Below, piece after piece: positions 10,009 to 18,706 of a DNA stretch of 64,000 nucleotides. Numbering within the stretch: position 1 is the stretch's first letter; each line of letters starts with the position of its first letter. The position numbers and the translations under genes are program-made. Origin of the DNA: Ralstonia pickettii DTP0602 (GTDB lineage Bacteria > Pseudomonadota > Gammaproteobacteria > Burkholderiales > Burkholderiaceae); assembly GCA_000471925.1 (NCBI GenBank), contig CP006668.1, positions 2,604,001 through 2,668,000 on the forward strand, given 5' to 3'. The notes under the pieces were generated by a model, which was given only the letters and a program-made list of their open reading frames with translations, had not been told where the DNA came from and did not search any database.

Positions 10009-10080
10009 GGGTGATGGCGCCGACGATGGCGCAGGAGGCAGGACAGCGGCCGATGCTAGCCAAGCGTTCGCGACAGGGGC

Positions 10081-10094
10081 TTGATCGCGCGCAA
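10081..10094. promoter_or_regulatory. Candidate FNR/ANR-type box upstream of ubiU
   Basis: TTGATCGCGCGCAA matches the FNR consensus TTGAT-N4-ATCAA at 8 of 10 conserved positions. It is centred about 80 bp before the ubiU start and about 208 bp before the divergent monooxygenase gene. A Crp/Fnr regulator with an FNR-like recognition helix is encoded 2 kb away. Confidence 0.5.
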
Positions 10095-10295
10095 ACCGGC
10101 ACCAACGCGCGGCACCAACGCGCACACGGCGCACGCGGACCTATGCCGGTCGGCGTAGGCCGATGGCAGGGCACGCCCGTGCGCTTGACCTGCGGCAAAC
10201 GCGGACCCCTGGCGCTGTGCCACGCTTCCGCAATCACCCCCATCGCGCCAGGCCGCATGCCGGCCCCGCGCGCACCACCTTTCCGGAGAGCGTTA

Positions 10296-11471
10296 ATGAA
10301 TGAACACTGGCTCAAGCTGGCCGGCCGCCGCCTGTTGCCCATCGTGCAGGGCGGCATGGGCATCGGCATCTCCGCGCACCGGCTGGCCGGCACGGTCGCG
10401 CGCGAGAACGGCGTTGGCACCATTGCCAGCATCGACCTGCGCCACCACCATCCCGACCTGGTCGAACGCACCAGCGGCCCGCGCTGCACCCGCGACAAGG
10501 CCAACATCGAGGCCGCCAACCTGGAGGCCCTCGACCGCGAGATCCGCGCCGCGCGCAGGCTGTCCGAAGGCCGTGGCCTGATCGCGGTCAACGTGATGAA
10601 GGCGGTGGGCTCGCATGCCGCACTGGTGCGCCAGTCGTGCGAAAGCGGCGCCGATGCCATCGTCATGGGCGCCGGCCTGCCGCTGGACCTGCCCGAGCTG
10701 ACCGCCGGCCACCCCAAGGTGGCGCTGATCCCGATCCTGTCAGAGTCGCGCGGCATCGGCCTGGTGCTGCGCCGCTGGATGAAAAAGGGCCGCCTGCCCG
10801 ATGCCATCGTGATCGAACACCCGGCGCATGCCGGCGGCCACCTCGGTGCGGCCACCATCCAGGACCTGTCCGAGCCGCGCTTCTCCTTCTCGCGCGTGCT
10901 GGCCGAGTGCCGCGAGTTGTTCCAAACGCTCGGGCTGGCGTGGGACAGCATTCCGCTGATCCTGGCCGGCGGCATCGACAGCCACGCCAAGGTGCGCCAC
11001 TGGCTGAACGAGGGCGCAGCCGCGGTCCAGCTTGGCACCGCCTTTGCCGTCACCGAGGAATGCGATGCGCATCCGGCCTTCAAGCAGGTGCTGGCCACTG
11101 CGCGGCCGGAGACGCTGCGCGAGTTCACCAGCGTGGCCGGCCTGCCTGCGCGCGCGGTGCTGACGCCGTGGCTGGCGCGCTACCTGTCGAGCGAGGCACG
11201 GCTGCAGCGCCGCGCCAAGGTGCGCGAATGCCTGGAGGGCTTCGACTGCCTGCAGACCTGCGGGCTGCGCGACGGCATCGCCCGCATCGGCCAGTTCTGC
11301 ATCGACCTCAAGCTGGCGCAGGCGGTGCGCGGCGATGTGGAGCGGGGGTTGTTCTTCCGCGGCCGCGGTGCGCTACCGTTCGGGGAGGCGATCCGGCCGG
11401 TGGCCGAGCTGATGCACTACCTGCTGACCGGGGAAAAGCCCGCAGCGCTGGCGCCGGCCGCGCAGGCTTGA
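10296..11471 (+). CDS. Nitronate monooxygenase-family flavoprotein (NPD type)
   Basis: 391-residue FMN TIM-barrel protein related to nitronate monooxygenases and 2-nitropropane dioxygenases. Visible signatures are PIVQGGMGIGIS at the N-terminus, the catalytic-region EHPAHAGGHLG (about 170-180), PLILAGGID and GAAAVQLGTAF for phosphate/FMN binding. A C-terminal cysteine-rich stretch (CLEGFDCLQTC) is not typical of the classic enzymes and marks a subfamily whose substrate I cannot name. The start at 10296 has GGAGAG 7 nt upstream. It is divergent from ubiUVT and may share its regulatory region. Confidence 0.85.
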   Translation: MNEHWLKLAGRRLLPIVQGGMGIGISAHRLAGTVARENGVGTIASIDLRHHHPDLVERTSGPRCTRDKANIEAANLEALDREIRAARRLSEGRGLIAVNVMKAVGSHAALVRQSCESGADAIVMGAGLPLDLPELTAGHPKVALIPILSESRGIGLVLRRWMKKGRLPDAIVIEHPAHAGGHLGAATIQDLSEPRFSFSRVLAECRELFQTLGLAWDSIPLILAGGIDSHAKVRHWLNEGAAAVQLGTAFAVTEECDAHPAFKQVLATARPETLREFTSVAGLPARAVLTPWLARYLSSEARLQRRAKVRECLEGFDCLQTCGLRDGIARIGQFCIDLKLAQAVRGDVERGLFFRGRGALPFGEAIRPVAELMHYLLTGEKPAALAPAAQA

Positions 11472-11567
11472 CGCGCGCAACCCGGCGCGCAACCCGGCGC
11501 GCAATCCCGCGTGCCCCGCCTTGCGGCGCGGCACGCTTCATCTGTTCTTCCTCGTCTTTTTTTGCGC

Positions 11568-12260
11568 TCAGGCCGCGGCCAGTTCCGGCCCACCCGCCTG
11601 CCGCGCCAGCCCCTCCGGATCGAGCAGGTAGATCTTGCCGCGCTCGATGCGGACCAGCCGCTCCGCGCAGAAGCGATGCATCACGCGCGACAGCGTTTCC
11701 GGCGTGATGCCGAGCTTGGAGGCGATCACGCGTTGCGTGCACGCCAGCCAGGTGCGGCGCGTGGCAAAGGCCTGCTCGCGCAGGAAACCCGCCACGCGCT
11801 GCAGCGCGCTCTGCAGGCTGACGGCTTCGATATCGCGCATCAGTCCGTGCAGCCGCCCGGACAGGTTGCGCAGCAGCTGTGCGGCAAGCAGCGGCTCCTG
11901 CATCAGCGCGTGCCACAGCGCCGCCTTGCCGATATGCAGCACCACGGTGCGCGCCTGCGCCTGGCAGGCCATGCGGCGTGGCACCCCGAGAAACAACAGG
12001 TCTTCGCCGAACACCGAGCCGGGACCGAAGACTTCGATGGCGCGCTCGCCGGTCGGCTCTTCGCCGGAGGGCGACAGCAGGGCCAGCTTGACCAGCCCCT
12101 CCATCACGATAAACAGGCCTTCGCACGGCTCGCCGCAGCGGAATAGGTATTCGCCCTTGCGCAGGCAGCGCAGTGTGGCGGCGGCGCGCAGCTGCGCCAG
12201 TACCGCTTCATCGACGCCGCGGAACAGCGGCAACGCGTCCAGGCTTACGGCTTCAATCAT
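11568..12260 (-). CDS. Crp/Fnr-family transcriptional regulator
   Basis: 230-residue regulator with a cyclic-nucleotide-type sensory domain (about 10-125), dimerisation helix and winged helix. The recognition helix ITPETLSRVMHRF carries the E--SR residues that FNR uses to read TTGAT. The N-terminal four-cysteine pattern of FNR is absent, so oxygen sensing by a 4Fe-4S cluster is unlikely; DNR-like haem/NO sensing is possible. The start at 12260 has a strong GGAGGT site and overlaps the end of the NnrS-like gene by 8 nt (ATGATTGA), so the two are coupled. Confidence 0.9.
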   Translation of the reverse strand: MIEAVSLDALPLFRGVDEAVLAQLRAAATLRCLRKGEYLFRCGEPCEGLFIVMEGLVKLALLSPSGEEPTGERAIEVFGPGSVFGEDLLFLGVPRRMACQAQARTVVLHIGKAALWHALMQEPLLAAQLLRNLSGRLHGLMRDIEAVSLQSALQRVAGFLREQAFATRRTWLACTQRVIASKLGITPETLSRVMHRFCAERLVRIERGKIYLLDPEGLARQAGGPELAAA

Positions 12261-13599
12261 GGTGATGACCTCCTTCGGCACCCACGCCCACATGGCGCGG
12301 CGGCAGGCCGCCGCGCTTGCGCATCTGGCGCATGCAGCGCAACGCGCCCAGCAGCTGCCAGCCCAGCCACGCATTGGCGGCCGCCAGCAACACGCCGCCG
12401 GCACGCGCCAGCCACGCCGGCGCCAGCGGCACCGCCAGCAGCAACAGGTAAGCCGCCAGCAACAGCCAGGCCTGGCGCTGTTGCCGCGCCGGCGCAATGA
12501 TGGCCTGCATGGCCGGCACGCGCGCGCGCGGCGGCAGCAGCCGGCGCAGGTGCAGCCAGGCCAGGAACGGCACGATCTTGCCGAGCATGGCCGTGACCGG
12601 GAGCACGCCCGCGCCGACCAGCGCCATGGTGCCGGCCCACCATGCCAGCGGCAGGTCCACGCCGGGCATGGCGACGGCGACTCCCGCCAGCAGGGCCGCA
12701 CCCAGCATGCTCGCGCAGGCCACCGGCCACAGCAGCCAGAGCGGATCATGGCGCCGCCGCGCGCGCAGCGTGCCGGCCAGCCCGCAGGCGGCCAGCGCGG
12801 CGACAAAGGCCAGCCACAGCAGCAGCACGCCGTGCGCCAACGCAGGCACTTCTGTCCATAACAGCGCCGCGGCACTGAACGCCGCCAGCGGCAGCCAGTG
12901 TCCCAGCGGCAGCCAGCGCTCCAGCGCGGCGGGCAGGCGCCGCGTCTGCCAGAACATCGGCACGACGGTGGTGGCCACGCCCGTCACCAGCGCCGCCAGC
13001 CAGCCACCCAGCGCCCAGGCCATATGCAGGTCCAGCACCTGTGCCACCGGCACGCGCCACCAGCCGCCGAGCGTGCCGGCCAGCGCCATGCCGCACAGCA
13101 CCGCGAGCGCCAGCGGCGCGCCGATGCCGGCAAGCGTACGGGTGGTGGCATCGACCGCGACCACGCGCCGCCCCGCGGCCAGCAACAGCACGCCGGCCAG
13201 CAGCGGCACCGCGGCGGCAATCGCCGCCGCGCGCAAGGCCATGGGCTCGCCGCCCAGCAGGCCAACTGCCAGCGCCGCGGCCATGCCCGCGCCCGCAGCC
13301 GCCACGAACGGCGCCAGCGCGCCCGTGCCCGGCACGGACACGCCGGCCACCACCGGCATCATCTGGAACAGCGCGCCCACCATCACCGGCAGCAGCATGC
13401 CCAGCGCCAGCATGTGCACGGCCACCAGCGCCAGCGGCGCGAACCGGTCCGGCAGGCCGTCGGCCGGCCCCGCCGCGAGCAGCACGCCGGCCGCCGCGCC
13501 CAGCCACGGCGCCGGCATCAGGCAGCCGAACACCACCGCCGGGCGCGGCGCGCGTTCGTAGTCCAGGTTGGCGGCTTTCATGCGGCGCGTGTCGTGCAT
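12253..13599 (-). CDS. NnrS-like multi-spanning membrane protein
   Basis: About 448 residues with roughly 12 hydrophobic helices. Conserved intramembrane motifs include VHMLALGMLLPVMVGALFQM and DLHMAWALGGW, with histidines placed as in NnrS. NnrS is a haem- and copper-containing membrane protein linked to NO stress and denitrification. Position between a hemerythrin and a Crp/Fnr gene fits that role. Starts at 13599 and 13581 are both possible and neither has a strong ribosome site. NnrS family membership is probable but based on motif memory. Confidence 0.8.
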   Translation of the reverse strand: MHDTRRMKAANLDYERAPRPAVVFGCLMPAPWLGAAAGVLLAAGPADGLPDRFAPLALVAVHMLALGMLLPVMVGALFQMMPVVAGVSVPGTGALAPFVAAAGAGMAAALAVGLLGGEPMALRAAAIAAAVPLLAGVLLLAAGRRVVAVDATTRTLAGIGAPLALAVLCGMALAGTLGGWWRVPVAQVLDLHMAWALGGWLAALVTGVATTVVPMFWQTRRLPAALERWLPLGHWLPLAAFSAAALLWTEVPALAHGVLLLWLAFVAALAACGLAGTLRARRRHDPLWLLWPVACASMLGAALLAGVAVAMPGVDLPLAWWAGTMALVGAGVLPVTAMLGKIVPFLAWLHLRRLLPPRARVPAMQAIIAPARQQRQAWLLLAAYLLLLAVPLAPAWLARAGGVLLAAANAWLGWQLLGALRCMRQMRKRGGLPPRHVGVGAEGGHHHD

Positions 13600-13619
13600 T
13601 GACGATGCATCGGCCAGCC

Positions 13620-14045
13620 CTACGCGAGGCCGGCGAGCACGGCGTCCAGGTCGGGCAGCAGCGCGCGGCACATCGGAAACAGCACGTTCTCTTCCTTGAC
13701 GTTGTGCTGCTGCAGCAGCACCACCAGCGTGTCGAGGTCGGCCGCCAGCGCATTGCCGTCATGCAGGGCCAGCCATTCACGCGCGTTGTCCAGCAGCGCG
13801 CGCACCGCGTCGTGCTCGCGGCGCATCACGGCGGTGGGCCCGCCGGCCATGCCGGTGGCCTGCTCGAAGGCTGGGAACAGGCGCGCTTCCTCGGCGTTGA
13901 AATTGCCCTCCAGCGCGGCTTCCAGCAGCGCGAACGCGCCGGCGGCCCTGGCCCAGTTTCCTTCGCGCGCGGCGGCTTCGAGCCGTGCCAGCGCGTCATC
14001 GCAGTCGCGGTGCTGGCGCACCAGCAAGTCGGTTCCCGTGGACAT
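13620..14045 (-). CDS. Hemerythrin-domain protein
   Basis: 141-residue single-domain hemerythrin, a four-helix bundle that holds a di-iron site and can bind O2 or NO. Ligand segments are RQHRDCD, NFNAEEARLFPAFE, RREHDAVRALL and QQHNVKEENVLFP. In the second segment the usual His before the EExxLFP motif is Asn, so one iron ligand may be missing or shifted. The start at 14045 has GGGAGA upstream. It is the first gene of a leftward set with the NnrS-like and Crp/Fnr genes, 20 bp apart. Confidence 0.88.
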   Translation of the reverse strand: MSTGTDLLVRQHRDCDDALARLEAAAREGNWARAAGAFALLEAALEGNFNAEEARLFPAFEQATGMAGGPTAVMRREHDAVRALLDNAREWLALHDGNALAADLDTLVVLLQQHNVKEENVLFPMCRALLPDLDAVLAGLA

Positions 14046-14105
14046 GGTTTGCGGTCTCCCGGATCGGTATTGACCGGATGCTAGAGCGCGCCTTGCCCGC
14101 GGGAT

Positions 14106-14119
14106 TTGATCCCGGATAA
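14106..14119. promoter_or_regulatory. Weak FNR-type box before the hemerythrin gene
   Basis: TTGATCCCGGATAA has one perfect TTGAT half-site and a poor second half. It is centred about 67 bp upstream of the hemerythrin start, a plausible activator distance. Confidence 0.3.
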
Positions 14120-14284
14120 GTCCGCCGGTGAAAGCGCGTGCCATGCGGGGAGGCGCGACGAAATATCACCCCATGACATATCTGGTGTGGTGTCAGCTCC
14201 ACTGTCCTGGCTGCGATCGCCCCGCCAGGCTCCTGGCCCGATGCGTCGCTGCCCGCACATCCGAGCACCAAAACCCGGGTTTAG

Positions 14285-14298
14285 TTGATCTGGCGCAG
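14285..14298. promoter_or_regulatory. Weak FNR-type box before narX
   Basis: TTGATCTGGCGCAG shares 11 of 14 bases with the box before ubiU. It is centred about 106 bp upstream of narX. The second half-site is degenerate. Confidence 0.3.
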
Positions 14299-14362
14299 GA
14301 AGCCGCCCTGGCCAGCCGCCGACAATGGCTGACGAAATGCGCGCGCCCGAGCGCCGTAGCCT

Positions 14363-14384
14363 CCAGGTAGCCCCCAGGTAGCCC
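14363..14384. repeat. Two 11-bp tandem copies before narX
   Basis: CCAGGTAGCCC is directly duplicated and ends 13 bp before the narX start codon. It covers the place where a ribosome site would be expected and might affect narX translation. Confidence 0.7.
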
Positions 14385-14397
14385 CCGATACCGAACC

Positions 14398-16392
14398 ATG
14401 CCCCAAACCGACCCCCCTGCCGCTTCCGGCCTGCCGGCGCTGCGCCACCGCCTGTCCACGCGCATCATCTCTCTGTCGCTGGCGGTGCTGCTGGTCGTGC
14501 TGGGCATGATCTCCGGCACGCTGTGGCTGTCCTGGAAGCTAGAAGGCGCCGGCGCCGCCATCAACGACGCCGGCAGCCTGCGCATGCGCGCCAACCGCGT
14601 GGCGATCGAGCTGTCGCTGGCGCAGGAGCGGCGGTCCGACGCGCTCGCGATGCAGGTGCATGCGCTGGACACCACGCTGGCCCAGTTGAAGAAGGGAAAC
14701 CCGGCGCGGCCGCTGTTCTTGCCCGACGAGCCCGCCATCCACGCGCAGATGGCGCGCGTCACGCAGGACTGGCAGCAGCTGCTGCGGCCGCTGGCGCTGC
14801 CGGATGGGGGCCACGCTGCCGCGCCGGACCAGTACATCGCCGCGCTGCCCGGCTTTGTCGCGCAGGCTGACCGCCTGGTCGGCATGATCGAACACGACAG
14901 CGCGCGCAAGACCGACCTGCTGCGGCTGTCGCAGGCAGCGCTGGCCGCGATGGCGTGCGTGGGCACGGTGGCGGTGATCTACCTGCTCTACCTGTGGATC
15001 ATCCTGCCGGTGCTGCGCCTGCAGGACGGCCTGCAGCGCATGGCCGCGCGCGAGTTCTCGCTGCGCCTGCCGGTGGAAAGCCGGGACGAGTTCGGCACGC
15101 TCAACGAGGGCTTCAACCGCATGGCGGGCGAGCTGCAGGGCCTGTACCAGGACCTGGAGGCGCGCGTGGCGCAAAAGACCGCGGAGCTGGAGCGCCAGAA
15201 CCGCGACCTGGAAGCCCTGTACGACATGGCCGCCTTCCTGAACCAGGCCAGCGACGCCGAAGCCATGGCGCGCGGCTTCCTGGAACGTGTGATGCGCCAG
15301 TTTGACGCCGAGGGCGGCAGCGTGCGCGTGCTCGACAGCCGCCACGGCAGGATGCACCTGCTGGCGGCCACCGGGCTACCGGCGTCGCTGGCCGATGCCG
15401 ATGCCTGCGCCACTGCCGACGCCTGCCATTGCGGCGACGCCACGCGCGCGGCGGTGGTGGCCATCGCCGACCTGCGCACGGCGCCGCGCGGCGGCATCGC
15501 CGCCGGGGACGCAACGCCCTGCGCGCGCAGCGGCTTCCAGGCGCTGGCCGCGTTCCGCATCGAAAGCCAGCGCGGCGCCACCGGCGTGTTCGCGCTTCAT
15601 TTCCGCGCGCCGCGCACGCTGCCGCCGTCGGACCGCCAGCTGCTGGAAACGCTCGGCCAGCATCTTGGCACCGCGCTGGAGCACCTGCGGCTGTCGGCCA
15701 CCGCGCGCCAGCTCGCGGTGGTGGAAGAGCGCAACCTGGTCGCGCAAGGCCTGCACGACAGCATCGCGCAGGGCCTGAACTACCTGAACCTGCAGGTGCA
15801 GCTGCTCGACGCCGCAGTCACGCGCGACGACCTGGCCGAGACCCGCGAGATCGTGCCGATGCTGCGCCACGGCGTGGAAGAGAGTTACCAGGACGTGCGC
15901 GAGCTGCTGAACAACTTCCGCTCGCGCCTGGGCACCGGCGAACTGCGCCCGGCGGTGGAGGAAACCGTGGGGAGGTTCCGCCGCCAGTGCCGCACGGAGG
16001 CCGCGCTCAGCATCGACGACGATGGCGCGGGCCGCCCGCTCTCGCCCGAGCAGCAGCTGCAGGTGCTGTTCATCCTGCAGGAGGCGCTCTCGAATGTGCG
16101 CAAGCACGCCATGGCCGCGCACGTGACGGTAGCGCTGCGCCACGGGCGTGAGTTCCGCCTGGTGGTGCAGGACGACGGCGAAGGCTTCGATCCCGACGAG
16201 CTGGCCACGCGCGCCGATGCGCATATCGGCCTGAACATCATGCGCGAGCGCGCCGCGCGCCTGGGCGCGCAGCTGCACGTGCAGGCCGGCCCGGGGCGCG
16301 GCGTGCGCATCGAACTCGTCCTGCCCGCCACGGCGCAAGCCGCCGCCCGCCCCGACACCAAGACTACCCAGACCACCGGAATCCAGCCATGA
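14398..16392 (+). CDS. narX: Nitrate/nitrite sensor histidine kinase NarX
   Basis: 664-residue inner-membrane kinase. Order: transmembrane helix 1 (about 23-45), periplasmic sensor with the nitrate-binding P-box AINDAGSLRMRANRVAIEL (54-72), transmembrane helix 2 (about 180-205), HAMP, a GAF-like cysteine-bearing linker (about 270-420), and a HisKA_3 core with phospho-His 453 in GLHDSIAQGLNYLNLQ. An HPK7-type ATPase domain follows (DDGEGFDPDEL, HIGLNIMRERAARLGA). It phosphorylates NarL, whose gene overlaps by 4 nt (ATGA). No nitrate reductase genes lie in this window. Confidence 0.93.
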   Translation: MPQTDPPAASGLPALRHRLSTRIISLSLAVLLVVLGMISGTLWLSWKLEGAGAAINDAGSLRMRANRVAIELSLAQERRSDALAMQVHALDTTLAQLKKGNPARPLFLPDEPAIHAQMARVTQDWQQLLRPLALPDGGHAAAPDQYIAALPGFVAQADRLVGMIEHDSARKTDLLRLSQAALAAMACVGTVAVIYLLYLWIILPVLRLQDGLQRMAAREFSLRLPVESRDEFGTLNEGFNRMAGELQGLYQDLEARVAQKTAELERQNRDLEALYDMAAFLNQASDAEAMARGFLERVMRQFDAEGGSVRVLDSRHGRMHLLAATGLPASLADADACATADACHCGDATRAAVVAIADLRTAPRGGIAAGDATPCARSGFQALAAFRIESQRGATGVFALHFRAPRTLPPSDRQLLETLGQHLGTALEHLRLSATARQLAVVEERNLVAQGLHDSIAQGLNYLNLQVQLLDAAVTRDDLAETREIVPMLRHGVEESYQDVRELLNNFRSRLGTGELRPAVEETVGRFRRQCRTEAALSIDDDGAGRPLSPEQQLQVLFILQEALSNVRKHAMAAHVTVALRHGREFRLVVQDDGEGFDPDELATRADAHIGLNIMRERAARLGAQLHVQAGPGRGVRIELVLPATAQAAARPDTKTTQTTGIQP

Positions 16393-17045
16393 CCATCCGC
16401 ATCCTGCTGATCGACGACCACACGCTGTTCCGCTCCGGCATCCGCGCGCTGCTGCAGCGGCAGACCGATTTCGAGATCGTCGACGAAGCCGCCGACGGCG
16501 TGGAAGGCATCAAGCGCGCCAAGCAGCACCGCCCCGACGTGATCCTGCTGGACCTGAACATGCCGGGCCTGTCGGGACTGGAGGCGCTGCAGCTGCTGGT
16601 GGAAGACCTGCCGCAAACCGCGGTGATCGTGCTGACCGTGTCCGAGGAAGCCGAGGAACTGGCCGCGGCGCTGCGCAGCGGCGCACGCGGCTACCTGATC
16701 AAGAACATCGAGACTGAAGCGCTGATCGCAGGCATCCGCCGCGCCGCCGCCGGCGAACCGGTGATCTCCGACAGCATGACCGCCAAGCTGGTGGCGCAGT
16801 TCCGCGCGCCGGCACCGCTGGCCGTGCCGCGCCAGGACGAAGCCCCGCGCCTGACCGCGCGCGAGCGCGAGATCGTGCAGGGCCTGGCGCGGGGCGAAAG
16901 CAACAAGGAGATCGCGCGCGATCTCGGCGTGGCAGAAAGCACGGTGAAGATCCACGTGCAAAACATCCTGAAGAAGCTGAACCTGGCCAGCCGCGTGCAG
17001 GTGGCGGTCTATGCGGTCGAGCACAGGCTCACCGAAGCCGGCTGA
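16389..17045 (+). CDS. narL: Response regulator NarL
   Basis: 218-residue NarL/FixJ-type regulator. The receiver has the acidic pair D9-D10, phospho-acceptor D55 (ILLDLNMPG), T83 and K105. The C-terminal LuxR-type helix-turn-helix reads LTAREREIVQGLARGESNKE and VAESTVKIHVQNILKKL. It is translationally coupled to narX. Expected to control nitrate respiration and denitrification genes in response to nitrate or nitrite. Confidence 0.93.
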   Translation: MTIRILLIDDHTLFRSGIRALLQRQTDFEIVDEAADGVEGIKRAKQHRPDVILLDLNMPGLSGLEALQLLVEDLPQTAVIVLTVSEEAEELAAALRSGARGYLIKNIETEALIAGIRRAAAGEPVISDSMTAKLVAQFRAPAPLAVPRQDEAPRLTAREREIVQGLARGESNKEIARDLGVAESTVKIHVQNILKKLNLASRVQVAVYAVEHRLTEAG

Positions 17046-17305
17046 GGCGCTTTGCGCACTGCGCTGCCGTTGCGCCACCATGGGCGGTACCAGCGAGCGC
17101 CACAGCCGTTGTGCGGCGCGCCACGCGCCAGCCGTGCGCTCCCGGCGTCGTCCGATTCCTACACCGATTTCAGCCCTTGTCCGGAGGGACGTACGCGTGC
17201 CTTGTTCTACGCTGGATTCTGAGTAGTGGCCTTTTGTGCAAACCCCTGCGGGTCACTTCGGAACGGAAGCCGCGGCTTCCCCGATCCACGAACAAGGAGC
17301 ACGCC

Positions 17306-17464
17306 ATGGGTATCGGCACCATCCTTCTGATCATTCTTATCCTGCTGCTGGTCGGCGCGCTGCCGGCATGGCCGTACAGTTCCGGCTGGGGCTACTGGCC
17401 AAGCGGCGGCCTGGGCCTGATCGTCCTGATCGTGGTGCTGCTCGTGGTGCTCGGCAGGATATAG
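17306..17464 (+). CDS. Small hydrophobic protein, DUF3309-like
   Basis: 52 residues with two membrane-spanning hydrophobic stretches around a WPYSSGWGYWPSGG loop. AAGGAG lies 7 nt before ATG 17306. The pattern matches the DUF3309 family of tiny membrane proteins, which are common near stress genes. Function is unknown. Confidence 0.75.
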   Translation: MGIGTILLIILILLLVGALPAWPYSSGWGYWPSGGLGLIVLIVVLLVVLGRI

Positions 17465-17642
17465 CGTCCTGGCTAGCCAGCGGGCGATGCACGCCGGCAC
17501 ACACCCGCGCGCACGGCGGCAGCGCAGCGGCGCCTGCTTGCAGGCTCCGCCTGAGCGGCCTATAACGAAGCGCGGGCGTGTGCCGGTGCATCGCCTGGTT
17601 CCTCTCCACCGGTTCTTTTCCACCCTTCGCAAGGAGACTGAC

Positions 17643-17831
17643 ATGCCAGCAAAATCCAAGGCGCAACAGCAGGCCGCGGGAGCGGCGCTCTCCGCAAAGC
17701 GCGGCGAAAAGAAGGCCGGATCGCTCAAAGGGCCTTCACGCTCGATGGTCAAGTCGATGAGCGAGAAGGAACTCGACAAGATGGCATCGACCAAGACCAA
17801 GGGCATGCCGAAGCACAAGTCGGAAAGCTGA
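17643..17831 (+). CDS. Small basic protein, DUF3008-like
   Basis: 62-residue Lys/Ala/Ser-rich protein with no hydrophobic core (SMSEKELDKMASTKTKGMP is the conserved-looking part). AAGGAG precedes the start. It resembles the DUF3008 family. Function is unknown; composition suggests a disordered or nucleic-acid-associated protein. A strong hairpin follows the gene. Confidence 0.75.
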   Translation: MPAKSKAQQQAAGAALSAKRGEKKAGSLKGPSRSMVKSMSEKELDKMASTKTKGMPKHKSES

Positions 17832-17864
17832 TCCGCGCGGGCCCGTTGCCTGGGCCAGCGAGAC

Positions 17865-17892
17865 AGGGGCAGGCCATCGCGCCTGCCCCTTT
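17865..17892 (+). terminator. Intrinsic terminator after the DUF3008-like gene
   Basis: Perfect 10-bp stem AGGGGCAGGC / GCCTGCCCCT around CATCGC, then a short T run. It also lies at the end of the convergent ParB-like gene. Confidence 0.65.
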
Positions 17893-17931
17893 GCATTGGT
17901 GGTGTGCCGCTCCGCGCAGGTTATTTTTCGC

Positions 17932-18618
17932 TTATCCCTTCGGGCTGTCCGCGCGCCCCGCCTTTCCGTTGCCCGCATCCTTCCCCTTGGCGGCGGCTGC
18001 GCCATTGCGGCGTTTGCCCGCAGCCGCACCGCAGTAGCCCGGCAAGCGCCGGGCCTTGGCGCTGCGCGCCAGCCGGATCGACTCGGCCAGCGCCAGGCCG
18101 AAGCCGGCAATGCTGTGCATGTCCTGTTCCACCCGCTCGCGCAGGAAGCCGGCCCAGCAGAAGTCCCCATAGGCATTGCCCGGCTTGCGGTAGGCCCCTG
18201 CCTCGCGTGTAAACGCGGCGAGGCTGCGATAGGGGTCGTCACGCATGCCCATCACGGTTGGCGGCAGGGCTTTCGGGCCCAGCAGCTTGCCGTGCTCGTC
18301 ATAGGGGTGGACATGACCGAGCCGGCGCATGCGCTTCCAGAACGCCGACGCGCTCATGTGACTGAGATCGTGCAGGATCTGCACCGGCGCCCACTCATAG
18401 CCCAGCTCCACCCAGGCGCGCGCCCAGTGGTGGTGATCGACGATATAGAGGTCGCCGCCCGGCCCGGCGATGGTCTTCAGGCGATGGCGGCGCAGGAAGC
18501 GCCGCAGCGCGTCCAGGTCCTCGGGATCGGCGTGGCGCCGGGTCACTTCGATCTTGTGGTTGACGTGGACGTAGCCCAGCGTCAGCTGCGTCGGGCGCAG
18601 GCGCGCCAGTTCAGCCAT
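17932..18618 (-). CDS. ParB-like nuclease-domain protein, paralog 1
   Basis: 228-residue protein of the ParB-like family found outside partition loci. Shared features with the second copy at 21738 include VDHHHWARAW, HPYDEHG, MRDDPYRSL and a C-terminal LPGYCG. The core VDHHHW replaces the GERR-type box of true ParB and could be a nuclease or nucleotide site. The C-terminus adds a Lys/Ala/Gly-rich tail. The start at 18618 follows the upstream gene by 88 bp. No partner parA is present, so chromosome partitioning is unlikely. Confidence 0.8.
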   Translation of the reverse strand: MAELARLRPTQLTLGYVHVNHKIEVTRRHADPEDLDALRRFLRRHRLKTIAGPGGDLYIVDHHHWARAWVELGYEWAPVQILHDLSHMSASAFWKRMRRLGHVHPYDEHGKLLGPKALPPTVMGMRDDPYRSLAAFTREAGAYRKPGNAYGDFCWAGFLRERVEQDMHSIAGFGLALAESIRLARSAKARRLPGYCGAAAGKRRNGAAAAKGKDAGNGKAGRADSPKG

Positions 18619-18706
18619 GGCCTTGCCGCGCAGCCGGCGTGGCGCGGCGGCGCGCTCCGTGCCGCTGCGTCTGGCCTCGCCGTCGTCTGCCGCGCCCGCG
18701 CGGCGC

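Larger units (their letters stand above)
14046..14397. other. Divergent regulatory region between hemerythrin and narX
   Basis: 352 bp without a gene. It holds two degenerate FNR-type half-boxes (14106-14119, 14285-14298) and an 11-bp tandem duplication just before narX. No convincing sigma-70 promoter stands out. Confidence 0.5.
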
